From: Desulfuromusa sp.
GTDB taxonomy: Bacteria; Desulfobacterota; Desulfuromonadia; Desulfuromonadales; Geopsychrobacteraceae
DNA length: 64,000 nucleotides
Assembly: GCA_016744595.1 (NCBI GenBank)
Contig: JADGEB010000020.1
Span: 1 to 64,000, forward strand
Direction of reading: 5' to 3'
The notes beneath the pieces were generated by a model. It had not been told where the DNA came from. It saw nothing but the letters and a program-made list of their open reading frames with translations, and did not search any database. Of the stretch, positions 27,525-35,128 are shown in pieces (the stretch's first letter is position 1; every line of letters begins with the position of its first letter). Position numbers and translations under genes: made by a program.

Positions 27525-28418
27525 TTGTTGCCGTACCGTCGATCCCGTTGGGGACAACTTGATACAGTATTGTTGCTACTGTTGCTCAGTGCCTTTGCTT
27601 ATCTTGGATATCGGATCAATACCGGTCTGGAATATCGGTGGAACTGGCAGGTTATCCCTCAGTACCTGATGCGCCATGATCCGGTTGAAGGGTGGGTGCC
27701 GAACCTGCTTGTTCAGGGGTTATTGACGACAATTCGTTTAAGCTTCTGGAGTTTGCTGTTAGCACTGCCGATTGGCTTGCTTGCGGGATTGCTGCGGACT
27801 AGTCTGCATTTGTTGAACCGTTTGGTCGGTGGAACTTATGTCACTTTATTGCGCAATCTGCCACCGCTGGTTTTGGTTTTTATCTTTTACTTTTTTATCA
27901 GTGACCAGATTCTTCCCCTGCTTCATATTGCTGAGCGGATTGCACTGGCTCCAGAGTGGGGGAAAAAACTATCTTTATGGCTGATTGCTCCTCCTGATCA
28001 ATTAGAAGCGTTTTTAGCAGCAGTGATGACACTGGCCTTGTTTGAAGGGGCATACATTGGTGAAATTGTTCGTGCTGGAATTAACAGTATCGAGACCGAT
28101 CAGTGGGAAGCTGGCCGAGCTTTGGGAATGCGGCGTTGGCAGTTACTCCGGGAGGTTATTCTTCCACAGGCTTTTCAGCGCATGATCCCACCATTAGCTG
28201 GGCAGGCGATCTCAACGATCAAGGATTCGGCGATTGTATCGGTTATTTCGATTCAAGAATTGACCTTTCAGGGAATGGAGCTGATGGCGGCCACCTACCT
28301 GACTTTTGAGGTCTGGATAACGGTTACGTTACTCTATTTTATCCTGACTTACAGCTGTTCCTGGTTGGCCGGACGGTTGGAAATACGGTTGAGCCGGGCG
28401 CATCTGAAAACATGTTGA
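27525..28418 (+). CDS. Polar amino acid ABC transporter permease (second)
   Basis: A 297-residue inner-membrane permease homologous to the one at 25773-26516 but longer: an insert of about 40 residues lies between the third and fourth helices (around LLHIAERIALAPEWGKKLS). The EAA loop reads EAGRALGMRRWQLLREVILP. The start is TTG (27525) with GAGGAG at good distance. It should form a heterodimer with the first permease. As no nucleotide-binding subunit is encoded here, the ATPase must come from elsewhere. Confidence 0.9.
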   Translation: MLPYRRSRWGQLDTVLLLLLLSAFAYLGYRINTGLEYRWNWQVIPQYLMRHDPVEGWVPNLLVQGLLTTIRLSFWSLLLALPIGLLAGLLRTSLHLLNRLVGGTYVTLLRNLPPLVLVFIFYFFISDQILPLLHIAERIALAPEWGKKLSLWLIAPPDQLEAFLAAVMTLALFEGAYIGEIVRAGINSIETDQWEAGRALGMRRWQLLREVILPQAFQRMIPPLAGQAISTIKDSAIVSVISIQELTFQGMELMAATYLTFEVWITVTLLYFILTYSCSWLAGRLEIRLSRAHLKTC

Positions 28419-28678
28419 TAGGGTTGTAAGTTTTATCCTTTGTCTCGGCAGAAGATCCAAGGCTTTAAAGTCTATACTGATATATTCCTTCCTAGAATGC
28501 ACCTGACTGGCAATGATGAGGCGAACAGCAAATTAAAAACCTTTATCGTTTTTTGTAAACGATTTGAGTCTGGACGGAAGGCCACAAATGTTACATATTA
28601 TCATCGCTATTCAGTATTTTTTTAACAAACAATGCCTGAATTTTAATGTACTCAGGCTGACTGCCCCGGGAGGATTCA

Positions 28679-29254
28679 ATGGGTTTACGTTTTTTTTGTC
28701 TGTGTTTTTTCTTTTTTTTGAGCGTAACGCTGGCGTTTGCCGACACGGTCGATATTGGTTTTAATGATGACAGCTTTCAGCTTGCTTATGAAAGAGGGCT
28801 CTCAGACGATACGACTTATGGAGCTACTTTTTTGAAAGGTCGGTTTCTCTATAATGATGAAGAGGAGACCAAACTTGGGAGCCTCGGACTCGATTTTGTT
28901 GGACATCCTGGTAATATTGCGGGTCTTGAGATTGGTGTAGGTGCCAAGCTTTATGGAGGCACAACCGCTTCTGATATCGATTTTATAAACCTTGGGATCG
29001 GGTTGAATGGAAGTTATGTTTTCCCACAATTCCAGGGGCTGGGATTTTCTGCTCGGATTGATTATGCTCCCAAAGTTTTCTCTTTCTGTGATGCTGAGCG
29101 TTTAATTGAAGGTGAGGTTCGTTTAACTTATGCCGTAATGCCCAAAGTGAATCTCTACCTCGGTTATCAGAATGTTCATTTGGATATCGATGGTCGAAGT
29201 GGGAGCATGACAATTGATGATTCTGTACGGATTGGTTTTGTCGGTTCGTTCTAG
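28679..29254 (+). CDS. YfaZ-like outer-membrane beta-barrel protein
   Basis: A 191-residue secreted protein. The signal peptide (very Phe-rich, cleaved after LAFA) is followed by amphipathic strands ending in aromatic Phe (VRIGFVGSF), as outer-membrane barrels do. The opening VDIGFNDDSFQLAYERGLS and the repeated long strand pattern suggest the YfaZ family, whose function is unknown. CGGGAGGATT precedes the ATG. The 260 bases upstream contain only short reading frames and a weak hairpin. Confidence 0.7.
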   Translation: MGLRFFCLCFFFFLSVTLAFADTVDIGFNDDSFQLAYERGLSDDTTYGATFLKGRFLYNDEEETKLGSLGLDFVGHPGNIAGLEIGVGAKLYGGTTASDIDFINLGIGLNGSYVFPQFQGLGFSARIDYAPKVFSFCDAERLIEGEVRLTYAVMPKVNLYLGYQNVHLDIDGRSGSMTIDDSVRIGFVGSF

Positions 29255-29271
29255 GAAACACCGCTTCTACA

Positions 29272-29293
29272 ATTTTTTCTATATAGAAAAAAT
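29272..29293. repeat. Perfect A/T-rich palindrome after the YfaZ-like gene
   Basis: ATTTTTTCTA-TA-TAGAAAAAAT is a perfect 10-base inverted repeat 18 bases after the stop at 29254. It could be a weak terminator or a protein-binding site ahead of the next gene. Confidence 0.5.
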
Positions 29294-29369
29294 AGCAATA
29301 AAACTTATTATACTGAGGGTACAGTTGAGTTTTATGATGCTGGCTTCCTGAACCGAGAAGGAAAAGATA

Positions 29370-29831
29370 ATGAAACGTCAACTGTTATGGCTTGTCGTTC
29401 TGGTTTTTTTGAGTTCCTGTTCACCGTTGTTGCTACCCGGTTTCGAAACACCGACTGTGAATGTCTCCAGTGTCACAATTTTGCCGGGTGACGAGATTGT
29501 TCCAATATTTGAAATTGGTCTTCATGTCTTTAATCCGAATCGGGTTGCTTTGAAACTACAGGGATTGTCTTATCAGGTGGCACTGGAAGGTCATCAAGTC
29601 TTATTTGGGGTGGCCAATCAGCTTCCTACTATTGATGCTTACGGTGAGGGTGATGTTGTTCTTCAGGCTCGTCCCAATTTGTTCAGTACGATAAAACTGT
29701 TTGGTGAGTTACTAAGTAGATCGCATGATACGGTGAACTATACTTTTGCTGCCTCTTTAGATATTGGAGTTCTGTTTCCGAAGATTAAAGTAACCAAGAG
29801 CGGGGTTATTTCTTTGAGTGATCAGGAATAG
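29370..29831 (+). CDS. LEA type 2 (WHy domain) lipoprotein
   Basis: A 153-residue lipoprotein. The signal peptide ends in a lipobox-like LSSC-S, placing the mature N terminus at Cys 17. The body is a single beta-rich domain with the segment FEIGLHVFNPNRVALKLQGLS, which is typical of late-embryogenesis-abundant type 2/WHy proteins, and RPNLFSTIKLFGELLS. In bacteria these are surface or periplasmic proteins of unclear, possibly stress-protective, function. The gene appears monocistronic and converges with the small minus-strand gene at 29843. Confidence 0.75.
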   Translation: MKRQLLWLVVLVFLSSCSPLLLPGFETPTVNVSSVTILPGDEIVPIFEIGLHVFNPNRVALKLQGLSYQVALEGHQVLFGVANQLPTIDAYGEGDVVLQARPNLFSTIKLFGELLSRSHDTVNYTFAASLDIGVLFPKIKVTKSGVISLSDQE

Positions 29832-29842
29832 TTGGATTGTGT

Positions 29843-30217
29843 CTAGGTAAGAACCCATTTTTTGGCTGTCGACAGGTCGGAGAAAAATTTAATCAATGCC
29901 GAAGAGTTTTTTTCTGATGGGTTGGTTAATTCAGCCGCTAAAGACTTATTTTTGCTTTGAATAACAAAGGCACATTTGCCCCCTCCTAACTTTGCAGAAT
30001 GAAATTCAACGATTGATTGAATCATTTTGACATCTTCGAATGTCATTTTTCGTAAGTCTAGAGATTGATGATCAATAATTTGTGGGGCTCCTTTGACCCA
30101 CTTGGGTGAAGCGAGTAGATCTTTGAGAAGTTTATAAAAATCTTCTACGACGGCGAATTCTCCGGTTTTGATTAAGACGAAATCTGGCATATTAGAAAAA
30201 TTAAAATTGTATTTCAT
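29843..30217 (-). CDS. Small hypothetical protein (possible STAS/SpoIIAA-like fold)
   Basis: A 124-residue cytoplasmic protein without membrane segments. It is not firmly recognised. The alternation of strands and helices, with a central IIDHQSLDLRKMTFEDVKMI segment and a following CAFVIQSKNKSLAAEL strand-helix, is reminiscent of SpoIIAA-like/STAS proteins, but the similarity is weak. The ATG at 30217 was chosen because AGAGGGAT lies seven bases upstream; an in-frame ATG 21 bases earlier overlaps that site. It is transcribed against the lipoprotein gene and stands alone. Confidence 0.6.
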   Translation of the reverse strand: MKYNFNFSNMPDFVLIKTGEFAVVEDFYKLLKDLLASPKWVKGAPQIIDHQSLDLRKMTFEDVKMIQSIVEFHSAKLGGGKCAFVIQSKNKSLAAELTNPSEKNSSALIKFFSDLSTAKKWVLT

Positions 30218-30316
30218 GAGACATCCCTCTCGATCCACAACTCTTTCTTACACAAATCTTACCAAGTAAGACTATACGCAAGCCTATCTGTTATGTGTGG
30301 CAATGTCTATTGTCTG

Positions 30317-30350
30317 AAAAAAAGAGCCCTCCGTTGTGGAAGGCTCTTTG
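30317..30350 (-). terminator. Rho-independent terminator of the minus-strand porin/binding-protein operon
   Basis: Read on the minus strand, AAAGAGCCTTCC and GGAGGGCTCTTT form a stem with loop ACAAC, followed by a run of T. It lies about 30 bases after the binding-protein stop at 30379. Confidence 0.85.
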
Positions 30351-30378
30351 GTGAACATATGATATGCAGGTAACTTTG

Positions 30379-31533
30379 TTAGTCAGCCATTATAAACTTA
30401 CCATTTTTAACCTGAACCATCACCATTGAGCTGACATCGAGACCATTGTGGTCTTCGCCGGTGATATTGTAGGTACCAGAAATACCAACATAGTTCTTGG
30501 TGCTTTCAATCTCAGTTCGGAGCGCTTCTGCGTCTGTTCCGACTTTTTTAATTGCATTTGCAACAATCATGATAGCATCCCAGGCGTATCCCGAGTGGGT
30601 ATTTATGGGGAATTGTTTGTCGTAGCCTTTTTCTTTATAAAGTTTGATGAACTCTTGAATCACTGGTTTTTGTGGATCGTTATCAGGTAGTTCACTGGCG
30701 ACCATCAGCTTGGTTGCTGGCATGCGATCCCCTTGGCTGGCAGCACCGGCCAGTTCAATATACTTAGGATCGGGGAGTCCGTGGCATTGGAAAAGTGGCA
30801 GACCAATACCAAGTTGTGCTTTATTTTTTGCAACGATGGAGCCAGCTGGGCCAATTGTCCAAGTGATAATTGCCTGTGGATGGTTATTTTTGACTTTTGT
30901 CAGCTGAGCGGTCATGTCGGTGTCGCGGGTTCCGAATGATTCATGGGCAACAAGTTCAATGCCGTACGCAGGAGCAAGCTTTGTCATCCAGCGAGCACCA
31001 TCTTTTCCAAAGCCATCAGCAGCAGAGAGGAGAGCCACTTTAGTCAAGTCTTTTTCTTTGAGGTACATAAAAAGTCTCTTTACTGCGATACTGGAACGTT
31101 GAGGTGATTTAAAGACCCATTTGTAGGGGCCGAATTTCCCTCCCATAATGACGGGATCACCACCGACAGTCATAAAAATTGGGATTTGTCCTTTATCAAC
31201 AACCTTTTTTACATTCATGCCGGTATCGGTCAAAGTTGGGCCGATAATTGCGACAACCTTATCTTTGTAAATAAATTTTTTCGCAATTGATGCGGTTTTG
31301 GATGGATCAGCTTCGGTATCGGCAATTACCAATTCGAGCATTTTGCCGTTAATGCCTCCTTCAGAGTTGATTTTGTCAACGACCATTTCAGCAACCAGCT
31401 TGGTTGGTGTGCCGATAAAAGCGGCGCGACCCGATAGGTCAAAGAATGCACCGAGTTTAATTGTGTCACTGGCGATGGCAGATGTTGCTACGAGGAGCAC
31501 ACAAACCATAAGCCCCAGAATTTTTTTCATCAA
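30379..31533 (-). CDS. Branched-chain/aromatic amino acid ABC transporter substrate-binding protein (orphan)
   Basis: A 384-residue LivJ/LivK-type periplasmic binding protein (family Peripla_BP_6). The signal peptide is MMKKILGLMVCVLLVATSAIA; the mature domain opens with IKLGAFFDLSGRAAF and has the AIIGPTLTDTGM segment that lines the ligand pocket. These proteins bind leucine, isoleucine, valine, aromatic amino acids or amides. No permease or ATPase is adjacent. The gene follows a porin gene by 33 bases, and the two form an operon divergent from the TrpR-like gene. The liv cluster at 49.6-57 kb has no binding protein, so this one is a candidate partner (inference). Confidence 0.92.
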   Translation of the reverse strand: MMKKILGLMVCVLLVATSAIASDTIKLGAFFDLSGRAAFIGTPTKLVAEMVVDKINSEGGINGKMLELVIADTEADPSKTASIAKKFIYKDKVVAIIGPTLTDTGMNVKKVVDKGQIPIFMTVGGDPVIMGGKFGPYKWVFKSPQRSSIAVKRLFMYLKEKDLTKVALLSAADGFGKDGARWMTKLAPAYGIELVAHESFGTRDTDMTAQLTKVKNNHPQAIITWTIGPAGSIVAKNKAQLGIGLPLFQCHGLPDPKYIELAGAASQGDRMPATKLMVASELPDNDPQKPVIQEFIKLYKEKGYDKQFPINTHSGYAWDAIMIVANAIKKVGTDAEALRTEIESTKNYVGISGTYNITGEDHNGLDVSSMVMVQVKNGKFIMAD

Positions 31534-31566
31534 AATCTCTCCTTATTGATTTTTTCAGGTTTAAGT

Positions 31567-32478
31567 TTAAAAATGGTGGACAAAACGCAACGTATAACGC
31601 TCACCTTCGGAACGATAAGCGGCATCTGATTCAAAATAAGAGTTGAAAAAGAGGTGGTTGTCTGGATTTATATGCCAGATGAAGCCGGGTCCCACAGCGA
31701 AGACTCTTTCTTTGTCTGTAATCCGCTCCCCGTTTGCTTCAGAACTGCTGATCTGCTTGAAGAAATAACCATTGAGACCAATCCGGAGTTGTTTTGGGAT
31801 TACTTCATAAGCAACAGTGAAGTTTCCATGGACGGCTTCTCCAGATTGAGTGTCATCAGCTCCGCTGCCAACAAATGGATTGTCATTTTTTTCATTCCAG
31901 AGATAGTGAATACGCCAACTGGTGGTTAATTTGGGCGTGACGAAAAGTGTTGCGGCCCAGTAAGGGTCAAAAGACCAGAAATTACTTCCCGGATTCAATG
32001 CTTTATTCTCATCATATTTACCAGTTGGGATGATGGTCTGTAGTTCAATTCGATGCATAAACAGCGGCCCGTTTTTCCCCATAATCGGATCCCATTGGAT
32101 AAAAGGGCCAACCACTAGATCGCCAAGACCAGTGCCATTATCAGGAAGGATATCGCTCTCCAATTTGACCAGAGGAACAATAATGTCCAGTCCCCATTTC
32201 CCACCAAGAATAACCGGAGTGTCGGATTGATAGAGGAGCTGGTTAAGGCTGACAAATGCCTCAATATCAGCATCTGGTGCGGCAAAATCTTTAAAATCAT
32301 CGGAGTTGTAATATTGCAGGTATTCACTAAAATAGAATCCTGACCCAGCAGGAGGCCCTCCATCAAGAAAACTGGTAAAGCCTAAGTTGACCGAGGGCTG
32401 ATTATAAGAGGCTGCCGGTGTTCCCCATAACAAGATGCTGACAATCGCCATACTGAGAATGAATCGAAGCTTGTGCAT
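31567..32478 (-). CDS. Outer-membrane transporter of the SphA/phenol meta-pathway (PF13557) type
   Basis: A 303-residue predicted beta-barrel with a signal peptide (cleaved near PAASYN) and a C-terminal Phe. Segments PSVNLGFTSFLDGGPPAGSG, GGKWGLDIIVPL, GLGDLVVGPFIQW and PTGKYD are characteristic of the putative MetA-pathway-of-phenol-degradation porins. Such proteins are often next to genes for aromatic or hydrophobic compound use. It is the first gene of an operon with the LIV-type binding protein, so together they look like an outer-membrane and periplasmic uptake route. Confidence 0.82.
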   Translation of the reverse strand: MHKLRFILSMAIVSILLWGTPAASYNQPSVNLGFTSFLDGGPPAGSGFYFSEYLQYYNSDDFKDFAAPDADIEAFVSLNQLLYQSDTPVILGGKWGLDIIVPLVKLESDILPDNGTGLGDLVVGPFIQWDPIMGKNGPLFMHRIELQTIIPTGKYDENKALNPGSNFWSFDPYWAATLFVTPKLTTSWRIHYLWNEKNDNPFVGSGADDTQSGEAVHGNFTVAYEVIPKQLRIGLNGYFFKQISSSEANGERITDKERVFAVGPGFIWHINPDNHLFFNSYFESDAAYRSEGERYTLRFVHHF

Positions 32479-32584
32479 AACAATTCCTTTTGCTGTTTGT
32501 CGTCTATAGATCGATGAAGTTGCTTACTTTTATTGCTGAAAAAGAGAGTATGAAACTGATGAAAAAAGGTTGTACTTATGATTT

Positions 32585-32610
32585 CCATGTACTATTGTAC
32601 TAGTACATGG
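32585..32610. promoter_or_regulatory. TrpR-type operator overlapping the trpR-like start
   Basis: CCATGTACTA-TTGTAC-TAGTACATGG has perfect 10-base arms. The core GTACTATTGTACTAGTAC closely resembles known enterobacterial TrpR boxes of the mtr/trp/aroH type (GTACT..AGTAC). It covers the start codon (32607) and the predicted transcription start of the TrpR-family gene, since a TATGAT -10-like box lies at 32577-32582. Additional GTACT/AGTAC half-sites are at 32572 and 32623. The arrangement implies autorepression and possibly control of the divergent porin operon. Confidence 0.72.
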
Positions 32611-32852
32611 ATGCAAACATAAAGTACATAGACAATTTAGTCAATCATTTGCTTGAGCAGAAGTCCCCAGAAGAGATGGAAAAGGCTCTCAGTGATTTGT
32701 TGACGGCCAGTGAGCTTGATGAAGTGGCAAAGCGGCTGCAGATTTTTGAAATGTTGGCTGAGGGAGTTCCGCAAAGGCAAATTGCGGAGAGCCTTGGTGT
32801 TGGGATCGCCACGGTTTCACGCGGTTCCAGTGTTTTGAAAAAGCACAGATAA
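32607..32852 (+). CDS. TrpR-family transcriptional repressor, short form
   Basis: An 81-residue helical DNA-binding protein. The helix-turn-helix and following helix, PQRQIAESLGVGIATVSRGS, match the E. coli TrpR core (QREL..LGAGIATITRGSNSLK) closely; the LLTASELDEVAKRLQI segment corresponds to the preceding helices. It ends right after SSVLKKHR, so it lacks the last TrpR helix and is nearer in length to YerC/YecD-type relatives. TrpR binds DNA with tryptophan as co-repressor; whether this one still binds tryptophan is uncertain. There is no Shine-Dalgarno site, since a TrpR-type palindrome occupies that place. No trp biosynthesis genes are in the window. Confidence 0.88.
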   Translation: MDANIKYIDNLVNHLLEQKSPEEMEKALSDLLTASELDEVAKRLQIFEMLAEGVPQRQIAESLGVGIATVSRGSSVLKKHR

Positions 32853-33038
32853 AATTAAGGTAATAATTTCCTTCCCGATTCTGCATATTTGGTCAAAGTT
32901 CTCCAAAAAACCAGTTAATTCAGTAACAAGAGAAAACCATAATATTTCACCTCATACGCAAATGACTACTTGAATTCAATGAATCAATTTTAGAATTATA
33001 ATAATTCTCTTGACAGGAATGGCTAAAATCATAGAGAC

Positions 33039-33056
33039 TGACTGAACGTTCACTCA
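33039..33056. promoter_or_regulatory. Probable TetR operator upstream of the efflux operon
   Basis: TGACTGAACGTTCACTCA is an inverted repeat matching at 16 of 18 positions, centred on TGAACGTTCA, 12 bases before the TetR start codon. A TTGACA -35-like box is at 33010-33015. The position fits autoregulation by the TetR protein and control of the RND genes behind it. Confidence 0.6.
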
Positions 33057-33068
33057 GTGGAGAAGCCA

Positions 33069-33653
33069 ATGCCTGTAGTTCAAAAGACGAAACAGACCGC
33101 AATATTATGTGCAGCACTGGAATTATTTGCCGAAAAAGGCTTTCATCGCTCCCCGATTTCAGAATTGGCTTCTCTGGCCAAAGTTGGTGTGGGGAGTATC
33201 TACCGCTACTTCAAAGATAAAGATGAACTGATCCATGCGGTTTCAGAAATGGTTGAAGAATCTCTTCAGGATGCACTTACTGATAGCCTTGATCCGACCC
33301 TTCAGGGTCAAAAGCGGTTTATTCGACTGATCACCCGTTTGATAGAGTATCTGCATCTTCATCCTCTGGAATTCAAGTTTCTTGAACAATATTACAGTTC
33401 TCCCTATGGTATTGATAAAAAACACGCAAAGCTTTTGCGTGAGAACGACACAGATCAATCAAGCTTGATTTTCGACTTTTATTTGACTAATCAAGGAGGG
33501 GTTATTAAGGCTCTGCCCCTGTCACTCTATTTTGCGATGACCTTTGGTCCCATCAGCTTTTTACTTCGTGATTCGTTCTCTGGATTTGTTGTTCTGGATG
33601 AAAAGCTGATTCAACAAACCGCTGAAGCTTGCTGGGATGCTGTCAAAGCGTGA
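33069..33653 (+). CDS. TetR/AcrR family repressor of the RND efflux operon
   Basis: A 194-residue regulator. The N-terminal helix-turn-helix is typical: ALELFAEKGFHRSPISELA, then VGVGSIYRYFKDKDEL. The C-terminal part is the ligand-binding helical domain, similar in style to the TetR_C members that bind hydrophobic drugs. The ATG at 33069 has GGAG six bases upstream; a GTG at 33057 overlaps the operator. The gene precedes the adaptor gene by 137 bases in the same direction, so it is the likely local repressor of the pump. Confidence 0.9.
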   Translation: MPVVQKTKQTAILCAALELFAEKGFHRSPISELASLAKVGVGSIYRYFKDKDELIHAVSEMVEESLQDALTDSLDPTLQGQKRFIRLITRLIEYLHLHPLEFKFLEQYYSSPYGIDKKHAKLLRENDTDQSSLIFDFYLTNQGGVIKALPLSLYFAMTFGPISFLLRDSFSGFVVLDEKLIQQTAEACWDAVKA

Positions 33654-33790
33654 GTCTTATTTTACAGTGAACTCTAAATTCTTTTTATTCTGATTCGGAG
33701 TGAACCTTCATTCCGTTTTTGATAATCTGGCCTATAACAATGATCTGATGAAAGATAAAAACATCCATCACAATTTTTGGAGGATATCTA

Positions 33791-35116
33791 ATGCAACCTG
33801 AAAAAAATCATTATCAATTCGTTCAGTGGGGACTACTGTGCGTCATCCTTTTGGGAGGACTTCTCCTGACTGGATGTGATCGTCAACAACAGGCTCCAGC
33901 GACACGTCCAACGCCGCAAGTTTCCACTGTAACAGTGCAGCCTGAAAGAATTGCCCTGACGACCACGTTGCCTGGTCGTACCTCCGCATTTGGAGTTGCT
34001 GAAATTCGTCCCCAAGTAAGTGGTCTGATTCAAAAACGGTTGTTTAATGAAGGGGCAAACGTTAAGGCAGGAGAGGTTCTGTATCAAATTGACCCAGCCC
34101 CTTTTAAGGCGGCTCTCGAAAATGCTATGGCGACAGTGACTGCAGCTCAAAAGAATGCCGAGCGAGCCCGTGCAGCATTGTTGGCCAGCAGTGCTAATGT
34201 CTCTCGGCAGAAGGCAACTCTTGCTCTAGCGCAGAAGAACCGTGAGCGGTTTGAAAATGCCTATAAAAGCAAGGCTGTTTCAACCACACAACGTGATCAG
34301 GCTGTTACTGAAGCAAAAGTTGCTGAATCTACACTTCTTGCTGTCGAGGCACAGGCCGAAAGTGACCGTACTGCTATTGCCGCTGCAGATGCAGCTATTC
34401 AACAGGCGGAAGCAGCAATGAAAACGGTACGTATCAACTTGAGTTACACGCAAGTGACGGCACCGATTTCTGGCCGTATTGGCAAGTCGAATGTGACCGT
34501 TGGCGCTATCGTCACCGCCTATCAGCCAACCCCTCTGGCGACTATTCAGCAACTTGATCCGATCTATGCTGATATGCCGCAATCGACAACTGATCTCCTG
34601 CGCCTCAAACGTCGCCTAAAAGAAGGCCAACTTGAGTATGGAGCCGATCAAAATCTGGTTCAATTGGTTCAGGAAGATGGGACTCTTTATCCTTTGTCAG
34701 GAACCCTGCAATTCAGTGATGTCACTGTTGATCCGACTACTGGGTCAGTGACACTCCGCGCTCTTTTTCCCAACCCAGATGGTGTTTTATTGCCGGGGAT
34801 GTTTGTCCAGGCTATCGTCCCGGAAGGGATCAACGAAGAGGCTATTCTGGTATTGCAGCAAGGTGTATCACGTGATCCGAAAGGTAACCCTTATGCTTTG
34901 ATTGTTGATGCTGAAAGTAAAGCAGGAATGCGGCCGTTGACTCTGGATCGTGCCATTGGCAGTCAATGGCTGGTTTCGGCCGGGCTGAAACCGGGTGATC
35001 AGGTAATAGTTGAAGGGCTGTTGATGCTGCGCCCCGGAACGCTAGTGAAACCGAGCCCTTTTCAAACCGAAGCAAACTCGACCAGTGCGACAGAGTCGCC
35101 TGCTGCAGCGAAGTAA
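33791..35116 (+). CDS. RND efflux periplasmic adaptor lipoprotein (AcrA/MexA type)
   Basis: A 441-residue membrane fusion protein. It has a lipoprotein signal (LLTG-C), a lipoyl half-motif (GLIQKRLFNEGANVKAG), a long alpha-hairpin rich in Ala (about residues 105-215), and the second lipoyl/beta-barrel portion with APISGRIGKS. It bridges the inner-membrane pump and the outer-membrane channel encoded directly downstream. AGGATATC-type site precedes the ATG. A classical AcrA-type adaptor with nothing unusual. Confidence 0.94.
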   Translation: MQPEKNHYQFVQWGLLCVILLGGLLLTGCDRQQQAPATRPTPQVSTVTVQPERIALTTTLPGRTSAFGVAEIRPQVSGLIQKRLFNEGANVKAGEVLYQIDPAPFKAALENAMATVTAAQKNAERARAALLASSANVSRQKATLALAQKNRERFENAYKSKAVSTTQRDQAVTEAKVAESTLLAVEAQAESDRTAIAAADAAIQQAEAAMKTVRINLSYTQVTAPISGRIGKSNVTVGAIVTAYQPTPLATIQQLDPIYADMPQSTTDLLRLKRRLKEGQLEYGADQNLVQLVQEDGTLYPLSGTLQFSDVTVDPTTGSVTLRALFPNPDGVLLPGMFVQAIVPEGINEEAILVLQQGVSRDPKGNPYALIVDAESKAGMRPLTLDRAIGSQWLVSAGLKPGDQVIVEGLLMLRPGTLVKPSPFQTEANSTSATESPAAAK

Positions 35117-35128
35117 CGGAGGCAACTG

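Noticed and set aside
28440-28678. Small plus-strand open frames between the second permease and the YfaZ-like gene
   Set aside because: No ribosome sites, atypical composition and overlap with a weak hairpin; not supported as genes.
30448-31549. Plus-strand open frames opposite the LIV-type binding protein
   Set aside because: They mirror a strong minus-strand gene with signal peptide and family motifs; the plus-strand products have no recognisable features.
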